A DNA stretch of 50,091 nt. Origin: Myxococcales bacterium (GTDB taxonomy: Bacteria > Myxococcota_A > Polyangia > Polyangiales > Polyangiaceae). The notes below the pieces were generated by a model. The model was given only the letters and a program-made list of their open reading frames with translations, did no database searches and had not been told where the DNA came from. Position 1 is the stretch's first letter, and every line of letters starts with the position of its first letter. A program made the position numbers and the translations under genes. This document shows, piece after piece, positions 34,465 to 41,384 of the stretch. The stretch is taken from positions 1 to 50,091 of the forward strand of contig JACRDA010000428.1 of the NCBI GenBank assembly GCA_016212965.1, given 5' to 3'.

Positions 34465-34783
34465 GGCGCGCGACACCTCGAAGCAAGTCGCAGCGGGCGC
34501 CGCGCCCGCCGCGCAGCCCACACCACGAGTGTCCCACATTGTAACACCCCCGCGGGTCGCCCGGGCGGGGAGTTGTGAGCGGACGGGGTCGTGGCGCCGG
34601 GAGCGAAACGCTGGATCGCCGCCCCTGGTACGAAAGGTGACCAGTTTTCGTACGTCGACTCACATGGTAGGTGTTCGTGCGCTTCTCGAGAGCCGCTCCG
34701 GGCGGCTCGCCGACCCGAGACAACCCGTCGCCGCGGACACCCCGACCCAACCGGGGACCGCCGAACCGAAGAGGTATCGATCC
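34465..34783. other. 319-bp divergent intergenic region
   Basis: Separates the PPC-domain lipoprotein and the cysteine protease, so both promoters should be here. It is visibly less GC-rich than the genes, with cacattgtaacac near 34535 and the inverted repeat at 34628-34653. I see no gene and no consensus -35/-10 pair. Confidence 0.6.
34628..34653. promoter_or_regulatory. Inverted repeat, candidate operator
   Basis: Perfect 8-bp arms gtacgaaa / tttcgtac, spaced by 10 nt (about one helical turn between arms), 130 bp before the cysteine protease start. The AT-rich sequence in a GC-rich context makes chance less likely. A dimeric repressor or activator site is plausible. Confidence 0.45.
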
Positions 34784-36664
34784 ATGTCTTCGCTCTCCTG
34801 GTTCCGTGCACGAAAGACGCTTGGTCTCTCCGTCCTCGTCACCGCCTTCGGCCTCGCAGGCTGCCTGGGCGACGAGCTCGACGCCTACGAAGTGACGAAC
34901 CTCGACGGCGACGCGGCGTTGAGCGAGCTCGACCCGCTGTTCGACGGCGCGCCCGATCCGTCGAAGCTCGAGGACGAGGGCAAGGCCGACGCGGTCTACC
35001 CGGCGAAGTTCGACCTCATGGCCACGCAGTCGCCGGTCAAGAGCCAGGGGCGCCGCGGCGTGTGCACCATCTTCGCCGCGACGGCGCTGATGGAGCACCT
35101 CTACAAGCTCGAAGGCACGCTGCCGAATCCGGACTTCAGCGAGCAGTTCCTGCAGTGGTCGACCAAGGTCGAGGTCGGCGACTACAAGAACACCGACGGC
35201 TCGAACGCCGACACGAACCTCGACGCCATCAACCGCTTCGGCATCACCGAGGAGAGCGCCTGGCCCTACGAGTCGAGCGGCTGGAGCACCGCGAACGATC
35301 CGGCCTGCACCAAGGCCGAGAACCTGCCGACCAAGTGCTACACGAACGGCGATCCGCCGGCCTCGGCGCTCGCCGCCGCGCGCTTTCACCTGCCGCGCGG
35401 CCGCTGGGTGAGCCCCCGCGCGCGGAGCATCAAGGCGGTCATGAACGACAAGAAGCAGGCCGTCGTCATCGGCCTGACCTTCTTCTACCAGGCGTGGAAC
35501 CACCGCGCCGGGACGCTCGTGGCCAACAACGAGTACTGGCGCCAGGGCTACGTCACCTACCCGAACGCCAAGGACAAGACCGAGAGCCAGAAGTCGCCCG
35601 CGGGCCACGGCATCCTGCTCGTCGGCTGGGACGACAACCTCACCGTCCAGAAGCGCGACGGCGACGGCAACCTGCTGACCGACGCGCAGGGCAACCCCGA
35701 CCTCGAGAAGGGCTTCTTCATCTTCAAGAACAGCTGGGGCACCGGCAGCTTCGGCGTCGCGAACCCCTACGGCGACGGCTACGGCTTCATCTCGATGAAG
35801 TACGTCGAGGAGTACGCCGGCGCCTACGTGGCCGATCTGCCCGAGGTGAAGGTCGCCGAGGTGTGCAACGACGGCGTCGACAACGACAAGAACGGCAAGA
35901 TCGATTGCCAGGACACGGCCTGCAGCCAGAAGGCCGCCTGCACCGGCGGCACGGCCACCTTCGAGAACACGACGGCCCAGAACATCCCCGACAACGACGC
36001 GACCGGCATCTCGAGCGCCATCACGGTGGCGCAGGGCGGCACCCTCTCGGCGGCGAGCGTGACGGTCGACATCACCCACACGTACATCGGCGACCTCAGG
36101 GTCAAGCTGGTGCGCGACGGCGGGGGCGAGGTCGTGCTGCACGACAAGGCTGGCGGCAGCGCCGACAACATCCAGAAGACGTTCTCGGTCTCGGCCTTCA
36201 ACGGGCAGGACATGGCGGGCACGTGGCGGCTCGTCGTCAGCGACACCGCCAAGACGGACACGGGCAAGCTCAACCGCTGGAGCCTCGAGCTCAAGACCGG
36301 CGCCAAGGCGGCGACCAGCCTGTACGAGAGCACCCAGGCCGTGGCGATCCCGGACGACGACCCCACCGGCGCCAAGACCACCATCAGCGTGCCGGATGCG
36401 GGCAGCATCAAGGCCCTGAAGGTGCGCGTCACCATCGACCACGCCTACCAGGGCGATCTCACGCTCAAGCTGCGGCGCGCCAGCGGCACGGTCATCACCC
36501 TGCAGCAAGCCGACGGCTCGAGCGGCGACTTCGGGACCAAGACCTTCACGCCGACCAACTGGAACGGCGTCTCGTCGGCGGCCACCTGGAGCCTCACGGC
36601 CATCGACGAGGCGGCCTCCGACGTCGGCACGCTCACCGGCTGGAGCCTGGAAGTCACGCGCTGA
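34784..36664 (+). CDS. Papain-like (C1) cysteine protease lipoprotein with two P domains
   Basis: 626 residues. ATG 34784 has GAGG 9 nt upstream and a lipobox AFGLAGC (Cys27). The catalytic domain spans about 70-365: SQGRRGVCTIFA places oxyanion Gln88 and nucleophile Cys94. GHGILLVGWDD gives the His (near 275) and FIFKNSWGT the Asn (near 315). The usual CGSCW is changed to RGVCT, losing the first Cys. A CNDGVDNDKNGKIDCQDTAC segment links to two proprotein-convertase P domains (about 385-500 and 510-626: NIPDNDATGISS, THTYIGDLRVKL, GTWRLVVSDTAK and a matching second set). Expected on or outside the outer membrane, degrading proteins, possibly prey. Confidence 0.92.
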   Translation: MSSLSWFRARKTLGLSVLVTAFGLAGCLGDELDAYEVTNLDGDAALSELDPLFDGAPDPSKLEDEGKADAVYPAKFDLMATQSPVKSQGRRGVCTIFAATALMEHLYKLEGTLPNPDFSEQFLQWSTKVEVGDYKNTDGSNADTNLDAINRFGITEESAWPYESSGWSTANDPACTKAENLPTKCYTNGDPPASALAAARFHLPRGRWVSPRARSIKAVMNDKKQAVVIGLTFFYQAWNHRAGTLVANNEYWRQGYVTYPNAKDKTESQKSPAGHGILLVGWDDNLTVQKRDGDGNLLTDAQGNPDLEKGFFIFKNSWGTGSFGVANPYGDGYGFISMKYVEEYAGAYVADLPEVKVAEVCNDGVDNDKNGKIDCQDTACSQKAACTGGTATFENTTAQNIPDNDATGISSAITVAQGGTLSAASVTVDITHTYIGDLRVKLVRDGGGEVVLHDKAGGSADNIQKTFSVSAFNGQDMAGTWRLVVSDTAKTDTGKLNRWSLELKTGAKAATSLYESTQAVAIPDDDPTGAKTTISVPDAGSIKALKVRVTIDHAYQGDLTLKLRRASGTVITLQQADGSSGDFGTKTFTPTNWNGVSSAATWSLTAIDEAASDVGTLTGWSLEVTR

Positions 36665-36914
36665 CGAGCTGGGGCGCGCACCCTGCGCGCGGGCACGCGC
36701 GGCGGTCCCGTGGGGACCTGCGCCGAGCCCGCGCGCCGCGCGATCCGGGAGCGGCGAGATCACAAGGATCTTGACGACCCGACGGTTAGGTGCAAACAGC
36801 GCAGCCGGGGGCGGTCGCAGCACCGCCCGTCGAGCGAGGCCCGTGGATCGAACGCCGGGGCATCGCAGACTGCCGGCGCCGGGTGCTCCGGGCACCCGAG
36901 GACGACGGAACGAA

Positions 36915-37505
36915 ATGGCGAAGCTGGAGCGCGGAATCCCCCTGGTCGAACGCATCATCGAGCGGCTCGCGCCCCACGTGTCCGTGCGCGGCGCGAGCGA
37001 GACCGAGCTCGACGCGCTCGAGTCCAAGCTGATGGTGGAGCTGCCCCCGACCCTGCGGCGCTTCCTCGAGTTCGACTTCACCTTCAAGAGCTTCGGCAAG
37101 CGCTGGCGCGGGCGCGAGCGTTTCGGCCGCCACCCGCAGAACCCGCGGCCGCGCGTCACCTCGCTCACCAAGCTGGCCGAGGCGACCACCGAGTTCGGCT
37201 GGCTCGTGACGCGCATCCGCGCGCGCGTCATCCGCCTGCCGAACCTGCCCGGCCACCCGTGGAACGCGTTGCTGCTCGGCGAGGCGCGGCACGACGGTGA
37301 GCTGCCCATCCTCGGCCTCGTCAACGAGGAGTCGAGCGTGCACGTCTTCGTGCGCTACAGCGCCTTCGACCTCTACCTGGTCGAGCAGTCGGGGATCTAC
37401 GAGCTCAGCGAGTCGCAGCGGCTCGACGACATCGAGTCGCACGTGGCCCTGAATCCGGTGCTCTCGGCCCTCCTGCCCGACGAGGAGCCCGAGGGCGCGT
37501 TCTAG
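36915..37505 (+). CDS. SMI1/KNR4 (SUKH)-like protein
   Basis: 196 residues. The start ATG has GGAA 4-8 nt before it and yields a basic N-terminus (MAKLERGIPL). Residues 25-55, ETELDALESKLMVELPPTLRRFLEFDF, fit the opening of SUKH domains, which are often immunity proteins against contact-dependent or secreted toxins. The rest (LLLGEARHDGELPILGLVN, HVFVRYSAFDLYL) fits the beta-sheet half. No toxin gene is adjacent; the 3' side is the DUF559/palindrome element. It may be an orphan immunity gene or a housekeeping SUKH protein. Confidence 0.6.
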   Translation: MAKLERGIPLVERIIERLAPHVSVRGASETELDALESKLMVELPPTLRRFLEFDFTFKSFGKRWRGRERFGRHPQNPRPRVTSLTKLAEATTEFGWLVTRIRARVIRLPNLPGHPWNALLLGEARHDGELPILGLVNEESSVHVFVRYSAFDLYLVEQSGIYELSESQRLDDIESHVALNPVLSALLPDEEPEGAF

Positions 37506-37525
37506 CGGGCGATCTGGGGTCGAGG

Positions 37526-38200
37526 ACCCTGGCCGAAGCAGCAGGCGGCCGGCCCTGGACCCTTGCCGAAGAAGCAGGCGGCATCCGGACCGGAGTATTT
37601 CCCCTCACCCCCCGGCCCCCTCTCCCGAGGGGCCCGAGGGGAGAGGGGGTGGTCCATGTCGGCTGCTTTCGTCGTTGGCGGTCGGGAAACGAAGCGCGCT
37701 AGCGGGTGTCGTGGCGTCGGCGAGGCGCTCGGAGCAGTTGGCGGATGCAGTCGAGTGCGCGCTCGGGGTCGTGGAGGATCTGTTCGTTGGGGAGGCGCAG
37801 GACCGTGACGCCCGCAGCGCGAACCAAGGCGACGCGGGCCGCATCGCGAGCAGCGACGCTGGGGTCGTCGTGATGGCCGCCATCAACCTCTACGACGAGC
37901 CGAGCTGCTGGCGTCGGACCGCTCGGCGCTCGGGCATGCAGCGGCGCAAGCGCGAGGACTTGACGACGGGCCACTCGCGAGCCCTGGAGCCTTGGCCTCC
38001 GAGCACGCGGCATCAGGACGAGCCGACAATCCGCGGCGGATTTCGAGGAGTCGCCGACTGGGACCACCCCCTCTCCCTTCAGGACAGGGGGCCGGGGGGT
38101 GAGGAGGTCCGGATGCCTCTCGCTGCTGCGCCAAGGGTCCAGGGCTCGCTCGGGCCACTCGCCAGCCCCAAGTCAGGTCCGGATGCCGCCTGCTCAGGGC
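37526..38200. repeat. Composite palindromic element with DUF559 remnant (copy B)
   Basis: Read on the minus strand: inverted end motif (gcatccggacct), palindrome 1, the spacer with tcctcgaaatccgccgcgga, a DUF559 remnant, a 55-bp conserved block with cgcgcttcgtttcccgac, palindrome 2 (ctctcccctcgggcccctcg), and the opposite end (ggtccggatgccgcctgct). The plus-strand left end carries the terminal motif twice (37526-37549, 37553-37591). It is collinear with 49559-49975 in opposite orientation and sits between the convergent SUKH-like and pseudouridine synthase genes. Confidence 0.88.
37699..37969 (-). pseudogene. DUF559 endonuclease-domain remnant
   Basis: The open frame (122 codons at most) contains RRQVLALAP, then RLVVEVDGGHHDDPSVAARD and RAAGVTVLRLPNEQILHD, ending RAPRRRHDTR. 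This is the C-terminal half of DUF559, a Vsr-like PD-(D/E)XK nuclease domain: the VEVDGG.H strand and the VLRL.N motif are clear. The first half (the LWxxLR and FRRQ...DF part) is missing or scrambled, and upstream codons are element sequence. Codons are less GC-rich at the third position than in neighbours. A full enzyme is unlikely. Confidence 0.75.
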
Positions 38201-38229
38201 TCGCCCGGGCTCGTCTCTCAACCTCCTCC

Positions 38230-39216
38230 TCACCCGAGCGCGCGCAGCGCGGCGAGGGCGCGCTCCATGTCCGCCGGCAGCGGTGCCGCGAAGTGGAGCC
38301 GGACGCCGGTCACCGGGTGCACGAAGCCGAGCTCCGCGGCGTGCAGCGCCTGGCGCCCGAGCGCTCGCGCGATCGCCACGACCTCCGGGCTCGCCGGCGC
38401 CTCGGCGCCGTACACCGCGTCGGCCAGCACCGGCGTGTGGCCCCGCTCGGCGAGGTGCACGCGGATCTGGTGCGTGCGCCCGGTCTCGAGGCGACAGCGG
38501 ACGAGACAGGCGCCGGCGAAGGTCTCGAGCACCTCGACCTCCGTGACGGCGCGGCGCGGCGCGGCGGCGCCCGGCCGAGGGCGCGGCAGGCGGGTCGTGA
38601 AGCGCAGCCGGTCGCGCGGGTCGCGACCGTGGGGCGTGTCGTAGCGCGCGGCGGTCGCGCGGCCCGCCACGATGGCGAGGTAGCTGCGCACGATGTCGTG
38701 GCGCTGGAACAGGGCCTTCAGCCCCTCGCGCGCCTGCGCTTGCTTGGCGACCACGACCAGCCCGCTCGTGTCCTTGTCGAGGCGGTGCACGATGCCCGGG
38801 CGCAGGTGGCCCTCCGGGTCGAGCGGGTCGGCGAGGCCCGCCTCGAACCCGCCGTGCGCGAGCAGCCCGTTGACGAGCGTCCCCTCGCGGTGCCCGCGCG
38901 CGGGGTGCACCACCAGGCCCGCGGGCTTGTCCACCACGACGAGCCACGGGTCCTCGTACACGACGGCGAGCGCGATCGTCGGGTCCGGCCGGGCCGCCGT
39001 CGTGAGCTGCGCGCCGGTCCGCACCGCGATGCGCGCGCCCGCCGCGAGTCGGCTGGTGCGGTCGAGCGCGCGCCCGCCCGAGGTGACGCGGCCCTCGCGC
39101 ATCCAGCGCTGCACCTCGGTGCGCGTGGCGGGGTGTCCGGCGGCCGCGAGCAGCGCGACGACGAGCTTGTCGGCCCGCTCGTCCGCCGCGCGGGAGCCCG
39201 CCACGAGCTCCACCAC
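38230..39216 (-). CDS. RluA-family 23S rRNA pseudouridine synthase
   Basis: 328 residues, typical of RluD/RluC. An N-terminal S4-like RNA-binding domain (ADKLVVALLAA, RTEVQRWMREGRVTSGGRAL, about 12-60) is followed by the catalytic domain: DPWLVVVDKPAGLVVHPARGH, and HRLDKDTSGLVVVAK with the catalytic Asp of HRLD. LETGRTHQIRVHL and LHAAELGFVHPVTG complete the family signatures. It isomerises specific uridines in RNA; RluD-like 23S rRNA sites are likely but the exact target cannot be told from sequence. Its stop faces the repeat element; 23 bp upstream lies a small conserved ORF on the same strand. Confidence 0.93.
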   Translation of the reverse strand: MVELVAGSRAADERADKLVVALLAAAGHPATRTEVQRWMREGRVTSGGRALDRTSRLAAGARIAVRTGAQLTTAARPDPTIALAVVYEDPWLVVVDKPAGLVVHPARGHREGTLVNGLLAHGGFEAGLADPLDPEGHLRPGIVHRLDKDTSGLVVVAKQAQAREGLKALFQRHDIVRSYLAIVAGRATAARYDTPHGRDPRDRLRFTTRLPRPRPGAAAPRRAVTEVEVLETFAGACLVRCRLETGRTHQIRVHLAERGHTPVLADAVYGAEAPASPEVVAIARALGRQALHAAELGFVHPVTGVRLHFAAPLPADMERALAALRALG

Positions 39217-39239
39217 CTCCTCCGGTCGAGCGCGCGTCG

Positions 39240-39503
39240 CTACCAGAGCTTGCTCTTCACGTGCCCCTTGCTCTTGACGAGGATGTCGACGAGCGCGCGG
39301 TCGTAGAAGTTCTTCTGGTAGAGCTCCGGGGCGACGCGGCTCTTGTAGTGGGCGCGACCCTCCTCGATCTCCTCGGAGAGCACCTCGAAGAGCGTGTCTT
39401 TCTCGATGCCTTCGACGATCTTGTCTTCGTTGTAGAGCGACAGGTCGCTCGCGATGGCACGCGCCAGGCGTCGGGCGTCCTTCTCGGTCTCGATGAGCGG
39501 CAT
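39240..39503 (-). CDS. Small conserved protein of unknown function
   Basis: 87 residues from ATG 39503, supported by GGAGG 5 nt upstream; an upstream extension to 39683 is Pro/Ala junk. The sequence is well ordered and mostly helical: KDARRLARAIASDLSLYNED, KIVEGIEKDTLFEVLSEEIE, then KNFYDRALVDILV. I recall similar short proteins in many delta-proteobacteria, without assigned function. No signal peptide. It lies directly ahead of the pseudouridine synthase and is divergent from folB. Confidence 0.8.
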   Translation of the reverse strand: MPLIETEKDARRLARAIASDLSLYNEDKIVEGIEKDTLFEVLSEEIEEGRAHYKSRVAPELYQKNFYDRALVDILVKSKGHVKSKLW

Positions 39504-39681
39504 CCAGGCCTCCAAGCAGACGAACGACGCGACTCTAGCAGCTTCGCCCGCCCGCGGGAAACAAGGCTGGCTCCGGGGCGGCCGCGCGGTCGTCGGTGGG
39601 CGCGCCGCGGAAAAAGGGGGGCCGGCGTGGCAGAGTGGTGATAGAGCGCTCGGGCCGCAGCCAGCTGCGGGTCCGGCGACC

Positions 39682-40062
39682 ATGGTCTCGAAGCGCGTAT
39701 CGGGCTACCGCATCCTCCTCGAGGGCATCCGCTTCCGGGGCCGGCACGGCGCGTCGCGCGCCGAGCGCTACCTCCTGCAGGACTTCGTGGTCGATCTCGA
39801 GGTCACGCTCCCGACCGAGCTCCTGCCCACGAGCGACGAGCGCACGCGCGTGTACGACTACGACGCGCTCGCCACGCTGGTCGTCGAGGAGGGCACCGGC
39901 CAGAGCTACAAGCTCCTCGAGTCGCTCGCCTCGCGGCTGCTCGAGCGGCTGCTCGGCGAGACCCCGGCCATCGCGGCGACCGTGCGCATCCGCAAGTTCG
40001 GCCCGCCGACGACCGCCTCGGTCGACCGCGTCGCGGTCGAGCTCACCGGCGTGCGGCCCTGA
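39682..40062 (+). CDS. folB: Dihydroneopterin aldolase
   Basis: 126 residues, the normal FolB length. It splits 7,8-dihydroneopterin to 6-hydroxymethyl-dihydropterin and glycolaldehyde in folate synthesis. Motifs: LEGIRFRGRHGASRAER near the N-terminus (the HG..xER region), VYDYDALATLV, SYKLLESLASRLLERLL (Glu of the active site) and VRIRKFGPPTTASVDRVAVE, where the Lys matches the catalytic residue of KP.AP. The substrate-pocket Pro after Lys is replaced by Phe. Cytoplasmic octamer in the family. The start is ATG 39682; the SD is weak. Other folate genes are not in the window. Confidence 0.85.
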   Translation: MVSKRVSGYRILLEGIRFRGRHGASRAERYLLQDFVVDLEVTLPTELLPTSDERTRVYDYDALATLVVEEGTGQSYKLLESLASRLLERLLGETPAIAATVRIRKFGPPTTASVDRVAVELTGVRP

Positions 40063-40213
40063 CGGTGCCTCGACCTGCCGACAGCCCTTTCGCCCGCGGC
40101 GGCGCGCGGTACAATGACCCATCCTGCGAGTCCGGCGCGCTGGGGCGCCGCGGACGCCGGGGCTGCGGCCTGCGCCGCAGGCGACGATCTTCCAGTCCTT
40201 GTCGAGGGCAACG

Positions 40214-41164
40214 ATGGCGCACCGCACGCGAACTTGGCTCGTCTGCTTGTCGGCCTGCGCCGCTTGGGCCCTCGGGTGCCGCGAGTCCGGCACCCAGAAC
40301 GGCACCCAAACGACCGGGACGGGTGGGGGAGGGGCCGGAGCGGCGAACGCCGTCCCGCTCGTCGTCGCCAACTGGAACGTCCACAACTTCCTCAACGACC
40401 AGAACGACAGCGCCGCCCCCCAGGAGTTCGTCGTGCCGACGGCGGACTGGAACGCGCACCGGCAGGCGGTGGGCGCGGTCATGAACGGCATCGACGCCGA
40501 CATCCTCGTGCTCGCCGAGTTCGAGAACCAGGCGGCCCTCGACGCGCTGAACGACCAGGAGCTCGGCGGCGCGTACCTGCACAGCTACGTGAGCACCGGC
40601 AACGACCCGCGCGGGATCAACGTCGCCGTCATGTCGAAGGTCCCCTTCGACGAGGTCGTGAGCCACGCGAGCGACTCCTTCACCAAGGTGGGCACGGCGG
40701 GGCCGCTCTACCAGTACGCGCGCGACGCCGTCGAGGTGCACCTCACCTTCAACGGTCGCAAGCTCGTCCTGCTCGGCGTGCACTACAAGGCCAAGGACAA
40801 CGACGACCCCGACAAGCGCCTCGCCGAGGCGCAGCACACGCGCGCCATCGCCGACGCCATCACCGGCGCCGATCCGACCACCGGCGTCCTCATCCTCGGC
40901 GACTTCAACGACACGCCGGGCTCGTTCCCCTACCTCGCGACCGCCGGGAGCGCGCCGCTCTACGCCAACGCGGCCGACAACGTGGTCGTCGGCGCGCGCT
41001 GGACCTTCAACTACAACGGCACCCTCGAGCTCGTGGACCACCAGTTCGGCAACCCGATCCTCGCTCCGATGGTCGACCCCGCCTCGGTGCAGATCCTCCA
41101 CGGCGCAGACATCGACGCCGCGAGTGACCACGCCCCCGTCATCGCGACCTACCAGATCCACTGA
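40214..41164 (+). CDS. Endonuclease/exonuclease/phosphatase-family lipoprotein
   Basis: 316 residues. ATG 40214 with GAGGG 5 nt upstream gives a signal peptide ending AAWALGC (lipid Cys near 22) and a Gly/Thr linker. The EEP fold motifs are in order: VANWNVHNF (metal Asn), LAEFEN (metal Glu), GVHYKAKDND, ILGDFNDTPG and SDHAPVIATY (catalytic His). The enzyme may be a secreted nuclease or phosphodiesterase acting on DNA, RNA or phospholipid; secreted nucleases are in line with a predatory lifestyle. There is no partner gene next to it; a repeat and a promoter region follow. Confidence 0.9.
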   Translation: MAHRTRTWLVCLSACAAWALGCRESGTQNGTQTTGTGGGGAGAANAVPLVVANWNVHNFLNDQNDSAAPQEFVVPTADWNAHRQAVGAVMNGIDADILVLAEFENQAALDALNDQELGGAYLHSYVSTGNDPRGINVAVMSKVPFDEVVSHASDSFTKVGTAGPLYQYARDAVEVHLTFNGRKLVLLGVHYKAKDNDDPDKRLAEAQHTRAIADAITGADPTTGVLILGDFNDTPGSFPYLATAGSAPLYANAADNVVVGARWTFNYNGTLELVDHQFGNPILAPMVDPASVQILHGADIDAASDHAPVIATYQIH

Positions 41165-41187
41165 CGGGGCCCGTCGCGCTGCGCGCG

Positions 41188-41327
41188 AGGCTACGGGCTC
41201 CAGGCTCCGGGCTTCAGGCGGGATTCGGTCTTGCGGACCCCTCCGCAGGTCGCCCGGCAGGTGACGTCGCGGCAGTCGACTCGGCGCGGATTCCTCCCTC
41301 AAGCCCGTAGCCCGTAGTCTGGAGCCT
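41188..41327. repeat. Inverted pair of ggcttcaggctac-type repeats
   Basis: Arms 41188-41219 (aggctacgggctccaggctc and on) and 41298-41327 (ctcaagcccgtagcccgtag and on) are imperfect inverted copies of the motif at 28161-28187. They sit between the EEP gene and tamB. No coding capacity. Confidence 0.6.
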
Positions 41328-41370
41328 GCGCGCTCGCGGCCAGGAACCTGCAGTCGCGTAACGGGTCGGC

Positions 41371-41384
41371 TATATAAGGGGGGG
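41371..41384 (+). promoter_or_regulatory. AT-rich -10-like box and G-rich RBS before tamB
   Basis: tatataaggg followed directly by gggg and the ATG. A -10 so close to the start would give a nearly leaderless transcript; alternatively only the aaggggggg functions as SD. No -35 is obvious. Confidence 0.3.

Noticed and set aside
34570..34585. lac-operator-like gttgtgagcgga
   Set aside because: No dyad partner and no LacI-type gene; single short match.
37699..38067. Intact 122-codon DUF559 gene
   Set aside because: The N-terminal half of the domain is missing and the first ~40 codons are repeat-element sequence, so it is annotated as a remnant.
39617..39680. tRNA-like stretch (gccggcgtggcagagtggtg ... 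ending gcgacca)
   Set aside because: The D-arm resemblance and terminal cca are suggestive, but the ends do not pair as an acceptor stem and the length (~64 nt) leaves no room for a full anticodon arm and T arm.
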